NCBI GenBank assembly: GCA_020152595.1
Contig: JAIGNY010000456.1
Coordinates: 585,001-649,000, forward strand
Source of the DNA: Chiridota heheva
Taxonomy: Eukaryota; Echinodermata; Holothuroidea; Apodida; Chiridotidae
DNA length: 64,000 nucleotides
Direction: 5' to 3'
Position 1 is the first letter of the stretch. Every line of letters starts with the position of its first letter. Made by a program: the position numbers and the translations under genes. This document shows positions 20,466 to 32,948 of the stretch, piece by piece. The notes below the pieces were generated by a model that saw nothing but the letters and a program-made list of their open reading frames with translations, was not told the DNA's origin and searched no databases.

Positions 20466-22433
20466 TCTATATCTCTCTATATACCTCTATATCATATATG
20501 TGGAATATAATTATCGACCAATGTCATTTTCTGTAAAAAAGAATTGTTCTGATCACCAAAAAGCAAGTAAAAGAACATTGCGATCCATCTGATCAGGTGA
20601 GCTACATATAATTTCTGCCTGTGTTGTTTCAGTCATATTCTCTAATTCTATGATTGCATGTCATTATAATGCTCACGACATTTTTAAACCAAAAAGAAAA
20701 TCAAGGAATATCATACTGCAAGGAATTACGCCTACAAAGATAATCTTCCTGAAGCTTGCAGCTCTTGACTGCTTGAGTAAAAAGGAAAAAAAAAGTGTCG
20801 CTATAGCTCTCCTTAGATGTGACTTTTATCCATCTCGTGCCAAATTTTGTTTTGTCAGGCTGTGAAGTTGTTGCAGCCACTATTGCATCTTTATTGCATC
20901 ATTTGGTAAAGCTGTCACGTATTATTAACTTAGGCTTTACATCATGTTGCAGATAACTTGCAATTATCTGTCGTGAATTCGAACGGTATGAAATGCGCTT
21001 GCCTACGCAAAATGCAAATTTGGATTATGTTAGTAATGAAATGTGCTACGATGGCAGATAATGTTATTCGGGATTCTGTCCAGAATGTAGCCGTTTAAAG
21101 AAGATACTGTATAATCTCACATGTTCATTTTTTTGTGGGAAAATTTGTGCCATAAAAGCACTCTTGTGAGATAGATACATTTTCAAACCTATATAAGAAT
21201 ATACTAAAAGCAATTCACTTATTTTTTGGGTGGGGGGAGTTAGGGGTGAAGGGGGGGAGGGAGTGATTTATTGTTTAAACAGAAGAATTGACTGGGACTT
21301 AATGAATTTTCTTTTTCTTTTGTCATTCAAGTGATTTCAAAGTGAAATTTTGGCCCCAAATTAATTGATGACCACAAATATTCAAATGAGATTCAACAGA
21401 GATATTATGATTTCAGGCAATACAAATATTTAAATAAGATGCTAATCTGACCTTTATATGTATATTCATGACTGCTTGACTTCTTTGGATAATTATTCCT
21501 AACTTCTTTGTCAACCTCGTAGACTGCACAGGCACATGCCTTTGCTTATCAGGTTCCCCTGACCGTTGTATTTACAGCACATTTACTGGGAAGCAATTAC
21601 AGAGAAATTGTTACTATCAACATTGCATGCTGGTCTCATTAATGAGCATAGGCTGGGGGCATACCTTCACAGTGTGAATATGATTGAGCCTTTCTTTCCA
21701 CTAAATTGGCGTGGATTGTTGGTCAGCAGTTGTTAAGGGGTGCTTGGCAACAGAATTCTATCATTTCTTTTGTAAATTCTTTACTTGACCAATAAGGTCA
21801 GCCAATTAACTCGGACATAAATTTGAAAGAAAAAAAAAGGGAAGAGAATTACATAAATATTTGTAAAGGTCTTGAAAGTCTTTTTCTGGTGGAAATTGAA
21901 TCTATTAGAGCAGGATTTGTATCACAATAACATTTGGTATATGCAGGCCCAGGGGGTGGGGAAGGGGGGGGGGCACAAGCCAGCACTTAATTCAGTGTGG
22001 TCTTGTCCACTAATAGTGGTCTCGTAAATCCAAATTGTGGTTTTGTAGACCAAATTTGTTTAGTGTTGTTAACAGATTTAGTGTTGTTAACGAACCTTTA
22101 GTTTGATGCCTTTCGGTGCCATCTCCCTAAATTAGTGGTGTTGTAAAAATCCCTTAATTTAAGCCCCCCTCCTACTCCCTCCCCTCTTGTGCAAGCACTT
22201 TAAAAGGGAAACTTGAGTAGATTCTCCATATGTATTTTTGTTTGATTTTATATAAGGGGGCAAAGGCATGGACCTTCACAAGGGGAAACTTCCCATTTTC
22301 TTGAAATCAATTTGAAAAGAAAAGTGATATTAAATTGTGCTTGTTGGGATGTTTTCATTTCCTTACAATAAAGAAATTGTTTATCACAAAATAACCGTAC
22401 CTTGATTTGTATTTATGTTAGGTGAACTACTTC
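20466..22433. other. Eph intron, no further feature recognised
   Basis: Includes an open frame at 20650-20865 with no recognisable domain and no supporting splice pattern. G-rich patches near 21228-21260 and 21951-21975 are low complexity. Confidence 0.4.
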
Positions 22434-22638
22434 TATGCTTTCCTTAACTTTATGGATAGCCTTTTATGTTCATAGAACATTGACTATGCTTTCCTTCACT
22501 TTACTGATAGCCTTTTATGTTCATAGAACATTGACTATGCTTTTCTTCACTCTACGGATAGCCTTTTATGTTCATAGAACATTGACTATGCTTTCCTTCA
22601 CTTTACAGATAGCCTTTTATGTTCATAGAACATTGACT
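22434..22638. repeat. 51-bp tandem repeat, 4 units
   Basis: Each unit reads ATGCTTTCCTTCACTTTA then GATAGCCTTTTATG and TTCATAGAACATTGACT. At 17 codons long it keeps a frame open (22435-22695), but nothing indicates translation. Confidence 0.95.
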
Positions 22639-23261
22639 GTTAAAGATCATTACTTGATTTTACGCGAAAAGGGAGATCTATATAAAAAAAGTTAGATACA
22701 AAACGTCACATACAGTATGTTTATATGTTGGAAAAAGATTTATGTATTGCGACCAGCTCTCCTGAGGGTTTTGTCTCATTAGGAGCTAGCAGCTAATGCT
22801 ATACAGCCACCTCGGTACATGAATATCGGAAAAGGTCAAAATGGATGGATGCTGAGGAAAATATAAGAATTTGCAATATTCATGTGCTAGATAGTTATAA
22901 TTACTGAGAATGAGCCAAATTATGAGTATCAAAAGTGTTTGTGTGAAAATAAATTCTAAGGCTAAGAATGTGTACTTATACTATACAGAAGCAGCAGAGC
23001 AGGGGCTGGTACAATAATTTCAGATAAATTTGAGCAAGTGTATAGTCTGTGTCATCATTTTCAGTGACTGAGATTTAAGAAAAAAATTGAAAGAATGAAA
23101 GATATTAAGCAATCTGTGCAGTCATAAATGATAAAGGTTTACCTTTATACATAGCTGAAATTTATCAAATTTTGATCAACTATAAGTCGGAAGCCAGTTT
23201 TAGAAGAAAAAAACTGTTCCACTCAAAGTTATAATTTCATTATGGACCCATAGTCTAGACC
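22639..23261. other. Eph intron, no further feature recognised
   Basis: AT-rich unique sequence. Confidence 0.4.
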
Positions 23262-23450
23262 TTCAAAGGATTAGTTTAGGGGTCAAACAAGTCTATCTTA
23301 TATGAAAAAAATATAATAATGAAGAAAGCATTCAAAAATCTCATTCCAGAGATCTTTCACTTTAAAGTTTGGTGTCATATGTGTAGAAATGACTGAAATT
23401 AAGACTATTTGTGAGATTCCTCAAAGTCTTTATGTATTTATATTAGTTTA
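23262..23450. mobile_element. MITE family A, 5' fragment
   Basis: TTCAAAGGATTAGTTTAGGG followed by the diverged family A left arm (TATCTTATATGAAAA, GAAATGACTGAAATTAAGAC, CCTCAAAGTCTTTATGTATT). Similarity ends near 23450. Confidence 0.8.
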
Positions 23451-24119
23451 TTCTTAGTTTTTTTGAGGACTGAACCATTTCTATCTTACTGTGCAGAGGG
23501 AGCCTCCAGCCCTTACAAGTGCTTGAGTGCTTTAATTAACAATCTAAGAAAGGATGGGATCATGAATATTCATTTATAATTATAAGTTATTCATAAATTC
23601 TTCTATAATGTAGTTCTCTGTTTGTTATATTTTAAGTTAAAGAAATTGCTGATTACATGAGTTGGATGTATAATGTGGCCGTGAGATAGCCAAGATTTGT
23701 GATGAATTTTACATAAATTTGAAAACAATGAGACTTGAAATATGTTTGTATTACATATGTGATTGGTGGTTTTGTGCGAATTCAGGTTAAATACTAATAC
23801 TAAATGTTCTCAAATCTCTTTGGACAATACACTGAATAGTTAAAAATTACTGGCTTTCATTTGCCTTAAGAGTAATACACTTGGATTTGACATTTTCTGA
23901 ATTTTGAAAATGATTGTCAATTATGAATAAAACGGAAGAATCAACTTTCAAAAGGGCAAAAGCACTGAATAGTTCATAACTAATTTTCTGGCTTTCGTTT
24001 GCCTCTAAGAGTACTGTATGTGACACTTAGATTTGACAGTTTCTGGATCATTGTCAATTTATAATGGATAAAATGGAAAAATTAATTTCTCAAAAAGTTA
24101 AAAGTTTTCTGGCTGACAC
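23451..24119. other. Eph intron with a diverged internal duplication
   Basis: Two blocks (about 23838-23950 and 23965-24080) share TGAATAGTT, CTGGCTTTC(A/G)TTTGCCT and AGATTTGACA..TTTCTG, a degraded ~127-bp duplication. Confidence 0.5.
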
Positions 24120-24605
24120 TTGGCAACCTGCTGCAAGCTTGCAGGAAACGTGCAGCAAGTTTGCTGTAACTTGCAGCATGTTTGCTGCAAGCTTGCAGTA
24201 AACGTGCGGCAAATGTGCTGCAAGCTTGCAGCAAACGTGCTGCAAGCTTGTAGCAAACGTGCTGCAAGCTTGTAGCAAACGTGCTGCAAGCTTGTAGCAA
24301 ACGTGCTGCTAGCTAGTATTTGGAACAAATTAGCTTGCTCAAGCTAGCAAAAGCTATCTGCAAGCTTTTGCAAACTAGCAAAACTTTCTGGAAGCTTGTG
24401 CAAGCTATCAAATATTCTATGCTAGCTTGCGCTATTAGATGTTTTATGCTAACTTGCGCAAGCTAGTAAGCTGGTATTTGTTCCAAATACTAGTTTGCAT
24501 CATGCTTTCTGCAAGCTTGCAGCATGCTTGCAGCATACTTGCGCAAGCTAAAAATGTTAGCTTGTCGTATTAGCATGCTGCAAGCTAAAATTTCTGTAAG
24601 GGTGT
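24120..24605. repeat. AAGCTTG/GCTAGC-rich palindromic array
   Basis: Regular ~22-bp units (GCAAGCTTGTAGCAAACGTG then CT) cover about 24120-24310. Degenerate AGCTAGC and GCAAGCT words continue to about 24605. The core word AAGCTT is self-complementary, so each unit is a mini-palindrome. The Leu/Gln/Ala/Cys-type peptides on the minus strand are by-products. Confidence 0.9.
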
Positions 24606-25797
24606 TATAAACACATTATATGATTTCTCTTGAGTATATTCATTGTCATGACCCATGCATTAAATCCTGGTAATACCCTGAATTGAGTATTTTATTTAGT
24701 CCATTTTTACAACAAGGTGAATTTCTTTAATAAAGTGAAAAAATGTATGTAAACTTTTCTTGTTTTTCATTATATATATATATTTCTTTATGCATTTTAA
24801 ACAATCTAACATGGAATTTTTATAAAAAAGATTAATGTTTTAGGCATTGTGTATACATGCATGTAAATGCACTGTTCAAATGACTTTGCACTATGAATTG
24901 TCCTCCGTAATGTCTGGCCATTCCAGTCAAGCCAAAGTCCTTCACCCAATTCACTCTGCCTAAACATTAATCATTAATTGAAACCAAGGTTTAAGCCTTT
25001 TCTAAAACCTTACAGTTCTTAATATGCAAATTTGCAGTACATATATTAATAAGCAGACTCCAGCAGTTTTTGATGTGGGTCCATTGTTTTCAATCATCCG
25101 CCTCATCAATACTGTAATACTCGGAATCAATAATGATTTTTTCCTAAGTGGGGGTTAGAACTTTTTATGCGTACGTGCTTGTAAACTTTCAATATTTTAA
25201 AGGCCAGATATTATGTTAATGTGGAGATAAAATAACTACAATCCAACAGTTCTGATTGGTTAAAATGTTTACACAATCACTGACAAACCATTCAGTTACC
25301 ACCGTGAGAGAGAAGTTTAGTATGTATCAGATTTATTGGTGACGGGTCAAGCAGTTTTGTTGAGACAAGATTCACTTTTAAGACTAATAATGTGACATAT
25401 GTTTTGATAGTCCTATTACTTGTTCGTTAGTTCTATATTGCCAGGTCCTTTCTATTTTAGTTCATTTAGCGAAGTATTTTGAAACGAAATAACGTACTGA
25501 CACCATTTCTATGTCGACAGAACCCAGAATTTTTAAATTTGAGTTTATTTATTTCCAAGCGCGAGAAATATCTTATTAGGACCACATAATGGCTTGATTT
25601 GGTTTTCAATAACTTTCACACTAATAAGAGTGTAATTATTTATCATTTGAAAGGTGTGAATTTGATAACTAGACAAACATAAATAAAAAGAAAACAGATT
25701 ATAGTTTGCCAACTGTCTAAAACTATATTATGATGTCACTGTTTGTATGTCATAAATATCTTGAAACATGATTGCAAAGTTGTAATTTTGACAGCAT
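24606..25797. other. Eph intron, no further feature recognised
   Basis: AT-rich unique sequence with a short (TA)n at about 24772-24783. Confidence 0.4.
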
Positions 25798-27020
25798 TAC
25801 AGTAAAATAATAATAGTAAATAGTATGGAACCATAGCATAATAAGTAATATAGTTCTGAAACTAATTTTGCACTGTTGTGTTTTAATTTCAGCATATTTA
25901 CATGAAAATAGCTGATATCAATTTTAGTTAAGAATGCAAAATGGAACCACAGTACAAGTAACATGGTTTTGAAACTGCATTGTGGTGTTTTAATTTCAGC
26001 GTTTGTATAGTGCACATCAATTGCTTTGGTCAAGCCCTAAATGGTTATTACCTTGGAAGTAAATAGTATGGAACCACAAGTAATGTAGTTTTAAAACAGT
26101 GTTGTGGTGTTTTAATTTGTAAGTACATCAACAACTTAAGCTAACTTGGCCTGTTAGATGAAGAGTATGGAGCCACAGTATAAGTAACACAGTTTTAAAA
26201 CAGCGTTGTGGCGTTTTAATTTCAGCATTTGTATACAGCTGATTATGTACATCAATATCTTTAGCTAAGGCCTGTTAGATGGATATGAATAGTATGGAAC
26301 AACAATAGATAATATAAATTTGAAACAGTGTTGTGTTGTTTTAATTTCAGCATTTGTATATAGCTGATTATGTACATCAATTTCTTTAGCTAAGGCCTGT
26401 TAGATGAAGATAAATAGTATGGAACAACAATAGATACTATAAGTTTGAAACAGTTTTGTGTTGTTTTAATTTCAGCATTTGTATACAGCTGATTATGTAC
26501 ATCAATAACTTTAGCTAAGGCCTGTTAGATGGATATGAATAGTATGGAACAACAATAAATAATATAATTTTGAAACAATGTTGTGTTGTTTTAATTTCAG
26601 GGTTGTATATAGCTGATTATGTACATCAATAACTTTAACTAAGGCCTGTTAGATGGATATAGATAGTATGGAACAACAATTAATAATATAATTTTGAAAC
26701 AAATGTTGTGTTGTTTTAATTTCAGCGGTTGTATATAGCTGATTATGTACATCAATAACTTAAGCTAAGGCCTGTTAGATGGATATAGATAGTATGGAAC
26801 AACAATAAATAATGTAATTTTGAAACAGCGTTGTGTTGTTTTAATTTTAGCGTTTGTATATAGCTGATTATGTACATCAATAACTTTAGCTAAGGCCTGT
26901 TAGATGCAGATAAATAGCATGAAACCACAGTATAAGTAACAATTTATTTTGAAACCAGTGTTGTAGTATTTTAATTTCAGTGTGTGTATATTGCACATCA
27001 ACTGCTTTCAGTTAAGACAG
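25798..27020. repeat. 125-bp satellite array, about 10 units
   Basis: The landmark TTTTAATTTCAG recurs with a spacing of exactly 125 bp between 26221 and 26846 (5 intervals). Flanking units are looser (105-130 bp). The unit contains GCTGATTATGTACATCAAT, GCTAAGGCCTGTTAGATG and AGTATGGAACAACAAT. Each central unit carries a pyrimidine-rich stretch ending in CAG, a serial cryptic acceptor-like motif on the + strand. Confidence 0.95.
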
Positions 27021-28153
27021 TGCTAAATGGTTAATTCATTACTGTTTACCTTGAAGGCAGTTTGGCTAGCTTATGCAAATATTGGTGGTTGTTGTTAGAA
27101 GGAGGTTGTTGAGATGCGCATGCATTGAATTATTACAGTGCAAAGCTCTTTACATGTATTTGATTTTGTTAGGGTGCTAGTTTGTCAAAAGTATTGGTTT
27201 GATTTTTAGGAAGAGGAAGGGGAAGGGGAAAGGTATGGGTGGGGGTAAGGAAGGAATAGTGCAAGGGGAAGCAATGTACAGAAAGTGTTTTTTTGCATGA
27301 TTTAGTCCATAACTGAAAAGAATAATGACACATAAAAATTATTTTTGTTTGGATGCCAGTTGATTTTAAGGAAGGGGAAGGAGCAGAGGAAAGATAGGGG
27401 TAGGGGTGAGGAAGGAATTGTGGAACAAGGGGCATTCATACCCATTTGATCAGAGCAGAATAAAGGCATACAAATTCAATGAAGACTAACTTTTTTAATG
27501 AAGTTAAGTTTTAAAGAATTAAATAATTACCTACATCCACTTTACATACATCCACTTTTTTTACCACTCAATCAAATTGTAAATTTATGCAGGTTTTCAT
27601 TGTCCAATATTGGTAATAAGTAATGGCAGTCTGTTAAATGCCTTCAAGTTTTTTTTCCTGAAAACACCCATATTCACTCATTTAGGTTTAGGGAATTATA
27701 ACAAAATGATATCCTATTTCATATTATTCTATCAATTTCTGACAATTTCTTTGTTCTTTCATTTCATACCACCGAAAGAAATTGTCATATATACATGTTG
27801 TTTAAAAAATTGTTTGTAATATTTTGTTTTGCAATAGTAAGATGGAAAACAAAGCATTTTGACGACCACCTTTGTCGGCAAATGGTCATGTTTGCTAAGT
27901 TGCAGATCATGTGACGGTCATCTTGTTATTTGATTTACCAGTCAAAAAACAGAAAGCAAAAGAAAGAAGTTCAGCCAATCTTGTTAATTAAATTGGTTTC
28001 TTGGTCCTGTACTCCTTCCTTCTTTCTTTATTTTCTTAAATTAATCAGATGGACTTATAATCTAAACAAACTGTCCAGTGTTGATAGGAATAAAAGACGT
28101 AAATTAAGATGCATGTTTGTTTGATGTAAAAAGATTGAAGGGATGGGTGTAAT
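27021..28153. other. Intron with a purine-rich duplicated segment
   Basis: Two related blocks (about 27173-27262 and 27345-27437) share TTGATTTTAGGAA-type and GGAAGGGGAA/GGTAGGGGTGAGGAAGGAAT-type purine-rich sequence about 172 bp apart. Open frames at 27610-27819 and 27930-28124 are not recognisable. Confidence 0.45.
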
Positions 28154-28586
28154 CAGAACCCTAGCTTTGATGTTTCACATGGGCGGCCTGCCCTGCCTCG
28201 CCCCTCCGTGGGTCTGCCCTCCCCTGGGGTCTGCCCTTCCCCTCATGAGAAAAATGATTTCAAAAAAATAATTTTTTTAATTTGATTTTTTTTTAAAACT
28301 TAATAATCTTAATTAACCTCATAAATTAAATACCTTACATGGATGCAACACAGAATGATAGCATAGTAAGCAATTGTTCTTTGGCTCATGAATGGTCCTT
28401 ATCAATCAGAATAGTTTCATGCTAAGGTGCATGATTATAGCTAAATTCCCAGAGCTTCTTCACCATGGGATTGAGCCTAAAGGGGGCCCTTGACTCCACC
28501 CGAAAAGATGCAGTGCTTCACTTGCGCATTAATGTGCCCCTCGATAAGTCTAGCACCCTGCCCTTTTTCAATCAAGCTAGGGTCTG
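28154..28586. mobile_element. hAT-like MITE (433 bp)
   Basis: The left end CAGAACCCTAGCTTTGATG is matched by the inverse of the right end (read inward CAGACCCTAGCTTGATTG). The CAG start is typical of hAT elements. Flanks GGTGTAAT (left) and GGTAATGG (right) share GGT..AAT, only a weak target duplication. The interior begins with C/G-rich GCCTGCCCTGCC-type sequence and has no coding capacity. Confidence 0.6.
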
Positions 28587-28854
28587 GGTAATGGTCTAGT
28601 ATCTCTATGTGAAGGAATAGGGTAATCGGTCAAGTGTGTCCAGTATATATGGCACAGTGTGGAACTGGGAGAGAATGCAAACAATTCTTATTCCATCCAA
28701 AGGATGCAGAATTGGTCAATGTTCACAAGTTTGTTGTCTGATAAGGAAATTGGTATCAGAAATATATACAAAAAGAAAGTTAGCATAAAGAAATTCGAGA
28801 GATTTCTTGTAGTGATGTCACAAAATTTAAAGGAAATTTGCATAATCTATCATA

Positions 28855-29096
28855 TTAAAGGACCACTAGACCGAAAAGTGAGGCATATTTTTAGGGGTCT
28901 CCAAAAAATCAAATGCTTATGTAGCATGCAAATTTCTGCTTAATATGAATATTCAAAATTAGTAACCTTTGCCCTCATGTCATCTGTGGGCTATAAAGGT
29001 ATGAAGGTTAGGATCTTTTGTGGATGGTATATTAGTGAAATTTGCCAAATCAAGCGCCTTCACTTTTCGGTCTAGTGCTCCTTCAAGGCATTCAAA
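28855..29096. mobile_element. MITE family B, full copy (242 bp)
   Basis: The left end TTAAAGGACCACTAGACCG, then AAAAGTGAGGC, is matched inversely at the right end (CACTTTTCGGTCTAGTGCTC, then CTTCAA). TIRs are about 30 bp. The interior has CCAAAAAATCAAATGCTTAT and ATCTTTTGTGGAT. A second copy is at 38015. No coding capacity. Confidence 0.9.
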
Positions 29097-29284
29097 TTTA
29101 AAAGGCTATAAAATAAATGTTTAACTGATTTTACTAAAATTTTTTGCTGTTTTCATGGTTTATTGTCTCCAAATAAAACTCAAGACTTGTTTCTACTTGT
29201 ATGTACATCTTTTAGACAATAATTTGATTTCAAGTTGAAAATTCAAATCTTAAAATGGATGGAGTTTTATAACACCAGGGGTTC

Positions 29285-29575
29285 ATATGGTTCCTGGAAT
29301 TCCTGGAAAGTCAGAGAAAACTAAAATACTAATTTCCAGGCCTGGAAAATCAGGAAAATGTACAATTTTTCAAAAAGTTAGGGAAAAGTCGGAGATTTTT
29401 ATGAAAGCACATATTTTGTCCCGATTTTCTCAATTTTAATAAGTGATTAAAAAAGCAAGAAAGGCACCATATGTTGTAGTTAAAGATATATGACTGTTTT
29501 AAAGGTCCTGGAATTTTCAGTTGAGGTCCTTGAAAGTCATGGAAAAGTCAGGGAATTCTGCAAAGCCAAATGTGT
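29285..29575. repeat. 'CCTGGAAAGTCAGGGAA' type dispersed repeat
   Basis: Contains many degenerate copies of CCTGGAA, GGAAAAGTCAGGGAATT and AGGAAAATG, a pattern seen from memory in many invertebrate genomes. It may be two diverged arms (29285-29400 and 29505-29570). Confidence 0.45.
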
Positions 29576-30532
29576 ACAAATCCTGAACTCTTTTTTTCCA
29601 CCATTTCATTTTAAAATTTATGCTACAAAATGGACATGCCTCAACAATAGGTGGGATATAAGGGAGGGGGAGGCAAAGGGTCACTTTACTTTTTTCAGAA
29701 TTTGTATCTTTGTATGGTGTTTTTTGCATCTTAGCATGATTTTTGTGGTTCTGCCCCCCACTTTTGACTTTGTTCCCCCCCCTCCCCACTTTTGATAAGT
29801 AAATCCTACCCATGGCCCCAACAGTCTAAGCTAATTAAGCCTCAAATAGATATGTAATTTCAAACATGATTTTAATAATGATTTTGCAGTTGATGTACAG
29901 AATACTGGATTAAACAGATTGAACAGATGTCTGTATGTCCAGTCCATTACATGTTTTGACGAGGTATTCCATCAGGAATGTTTAACACCAGTTCAGACTA
30001 GAACTCAATATTTGCACATTTTTTTCACCGCTCTCCCTTCCGTCATTATTTTGTTTACCAAAGAAACAAAAGAAGAAGGGCCTGAACCAAAGACAGTTGT
30101 TAGGGACAGTCGTTGTCGGTGTAATACAAAGAGGGATTCCTAACGTCCCATCTGATATCGTAGTTTCTTTTAAACCAGATAAGTGTTTACCAAGCTGGTT
30201 AGACTGTGTGGCTGAGCCTACTGCCAAGTGCCTGTTATGAATAGTCTCCCTTTTTGATGCAGGAGATGCATAATTTAAGACTTATTTGGGCTTCTGTGTC
30301 TTGTAAGTTTTGTGGATTCTGGGGGTGGATGACAGATGGCTTTAAGGAGATTTAAACAGATCTTAGAATCTTAGGAGATGGAGAAGCACCTATGTAAACA
30401 GGAGTTCATTCTATGCCATCTGTTGCGGTTGCTCGGGTAATTCAACATTCTTAAGAAATTTAGGGGGATGTCTCTACTTTGAAACTGGTTTGCCTTCCCT
30501 TAAGAATGATGAGTTCATGTACGATGGACTCG
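29576..30532. other. Eph intron, no further feature recognised
   Basis: Open frames at 29490-29813 on both strands and 29919-30143 have no recognisable domain. A C-rich patch occurs near 29752-29790. Confidence 0.4.
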
Positions 30533-30802
30533 CTTGACCACTGACCAAACTAATCTTAATCTATTAGAAATCTACTTCTACTAGATACTATACTACAGTT
30601 TAAATGCTTGCTACTTCAGTTCCATACATTTATTAAATACTATATTTAACCCAATGGTGCCCATTGTCTTGACCACTGACCAAACTAATCTTAATCTTTT
30701 AAAAATCTACTTCTACTAGATACTATACTACAGTTTAAATGCTTGCTACTTTAGTTCCATACATGTATCAGATACCATATTTAATCCAATGGTACCCTAA
30801 GT
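30533..30802. repeat. 135-bp tandem duplication
   Basis: CTTGACCACTGACCAAACTA occurs at 30533 and 30668. Both copies continue through ATCTACTTCTACTAGATACT and CAGTTTAAATGCTTGCTACT to CCAATGGT(G/A)CC, with few differences. Confidence 0.95.
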
Positions 30803-32262
30803 CAGTACCATTGAGAGGGGGGAGCATACAATGGAAATTGCCCTGCTCCCAGCCATCGAGAAGGACCCAAGGAACGATCGAAGGGAGGCCATCCAAAAAG
30901 CTGAAAAGGTTTTCAAGTTGCTGTATATTGCACACAAATGTGATTATAGCAAAGCTACTGAACTTTTGAACAGTCCCTGACAAGGGGCACCCATTTTGGT
31001 ATTGGCCTGGGGTATGATCAGGGGCAGACAGGCCAACGATCGACTGATCCTGGATCGATGGGTCTGTATGGGCCGTTAAAACAGGCGCAGCATATAATGT
31101 GGGCCAGTCTTCACTTCCACCCCTGGTATGCTTCCAATCCTTAATATATATTTTGGTGTGTAATCTTTCTGAAGTAAAAAAAATGTGATAGAAACTATGC
31201 AACCATAGTGATCATAGTAATTTGCACTTTGTGTCTATTTATATACATACCTTTATATTATTATCATATATTTGATGATCTTGTAAGAAGTATAATACTT
31301 GGGAAAAGTTATATTAGGAATTTTTTTTGTGCAAGGTGTGTTATCTTGTTAATTTTATAATTGCATCTCAAACATATCGAAAAAGACGGGAAAGTACATG
31401 GCATGTGATAAAGAAAATTCACGAGTATAATTTACCAAATTTGAGCTATTTTTGAAGACTTTACTGGCTTGTTTTTTTCTGCAAAACATCTTCAATGCAT
31501 TTGAAGGATGGAATAAGATATTTCATAAAAGACAAACATCTTCATTTTGTCCTTGGTATTGCATAGGAAACTTGTACTTGAGAGGAAAGACTGTTATTTC
31601 TTGCTCTCAGAGGAGCGTAATGTTGGTAACTGAAGACATCTTTAGGGATTTCACCACATCTTGCTTGGGTATCGAATTGGAGGTACTGAAGCAGGTGAGG
31701 TAGACGTGACGAAAGACATATTGAAGAGGATGTAAGAAAACCACAAACTTTATATCTCAATAAATTTTCGAGGAAAATACACTCTCTTAAAATTATCAAA
31801 TTTTGCGGAGTGAGGTGTGGAAGTATATGTGTTTGTTTATTATGCATGTATATACATCATTTGTGCAAAGGAAATTTCCTGCGCCTTTATATATTCCTAC
31901 TTATTAAGAAGATACGTTGTCATGTCTCAAAATGAAAAGTGTGATGCTTAGATGTGTTAAAATTCTGCATGATAGATATTTTCCAAAGGTGTATATTGGA
32001 TTAATCTAATATCATATTAAATTAAAGGGGCATTTGGCATAACAGATGTATTGTGGGTTTAGTTAAAGGGGCACTTGAGTGAAAATTGAGGGCAGATTTT
32101 TTGAGTCTCAAAAATAACTCTCAAGTAAAATTAACAGCACAAAGATGTAACAATAATAAAAGTGAAAAAAAAATTATAGCATAAATGAGATTTTAATAGA
32201 AATAATGGACCTGTTTCTTCAGGGATTATAATTAATATTTCAGGAAGCACTGACCAACATCT
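30803..32262. other. Intron with two orphan TTAAAGGGG ends
   Basis: TTAAAGGGGCATTTGGC (about 32021) and TTAAAGGGGCACTTGAGTG (about 32063) look like left ends of further TTAA-type MITEs. I could not pair either with a right end. The rest is unique AT-rich sequence. Confidence 0.4.
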
Positions 32263-32948
32263 TTAAGGATTAATTCAGTGGTCAAGCATGATTGTCTGAA
32301 TTACTTCAGTTGTCAAGCATGATTGTCTGAATTAGTTCAGTGGTCAAGCATGATTGTCTGAATTACTTCAGTTGTCAAGCATGATTGTCTGAATTAGTTC
32401 AGTGGTCAAGCATGATTGTCTGATATGAAAGAGGATATGAAAAAGGACTTCAAGTAAAACAAAATGCTGAAGAAAGCATTCTAAAATCTTATTCCGTTAA
32501 GGATATATTTAAGTTTAAAGTTAGGTATCATTTGTGTAGAAATGACTGAAATCAGTTGTGATGTCATAACCTCAGATTTCTCAAAGTCTTTATTTATTCT
32601 ATCATAATTTGTCCTGCGATTTTGTGGTTGAAAAACTATGGGATATGTCAACAAAGTAGTAAAACTGAATCTAGGAAGGGTATTTATAATATACCACCTC
32701 AAAAAAGTTTGAGGAAAAATAATTTAAATAGTGAAAAAATTAGATAAACTTTCTAAAAAATACATAAAGATTTTGAGGAATCTAGAGGCTGTGACATCAT
32801 ACCTAGTCTGATTTCAGTCTTTTTTTCACATATGATACCAACTTTAAACTTGGATATCTTCTTAACGAAATAAGATTTTGCAATGCTTTCTTCACCATTT
32901 CTCTTTCATATAAGATGGGCATACTTGACCCCTGAACTAATCCTTTAA
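32263..32948. mobile_element. MITE family A, full copy with 31-bp TIR expansion (686 bp)
   Basis: The left end TTAAGGATTAATTCAGTGG is followed by about five 31-bp units of TTCAGTKGTCAAGCATGATT plus GTCTGAATTA (32271-32422), an amplification of the terminal module. Then the normal interior follows, and the right end ..CCCTGAACTAATCCTTTAA ends at 32948. Confidence 0.92.
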
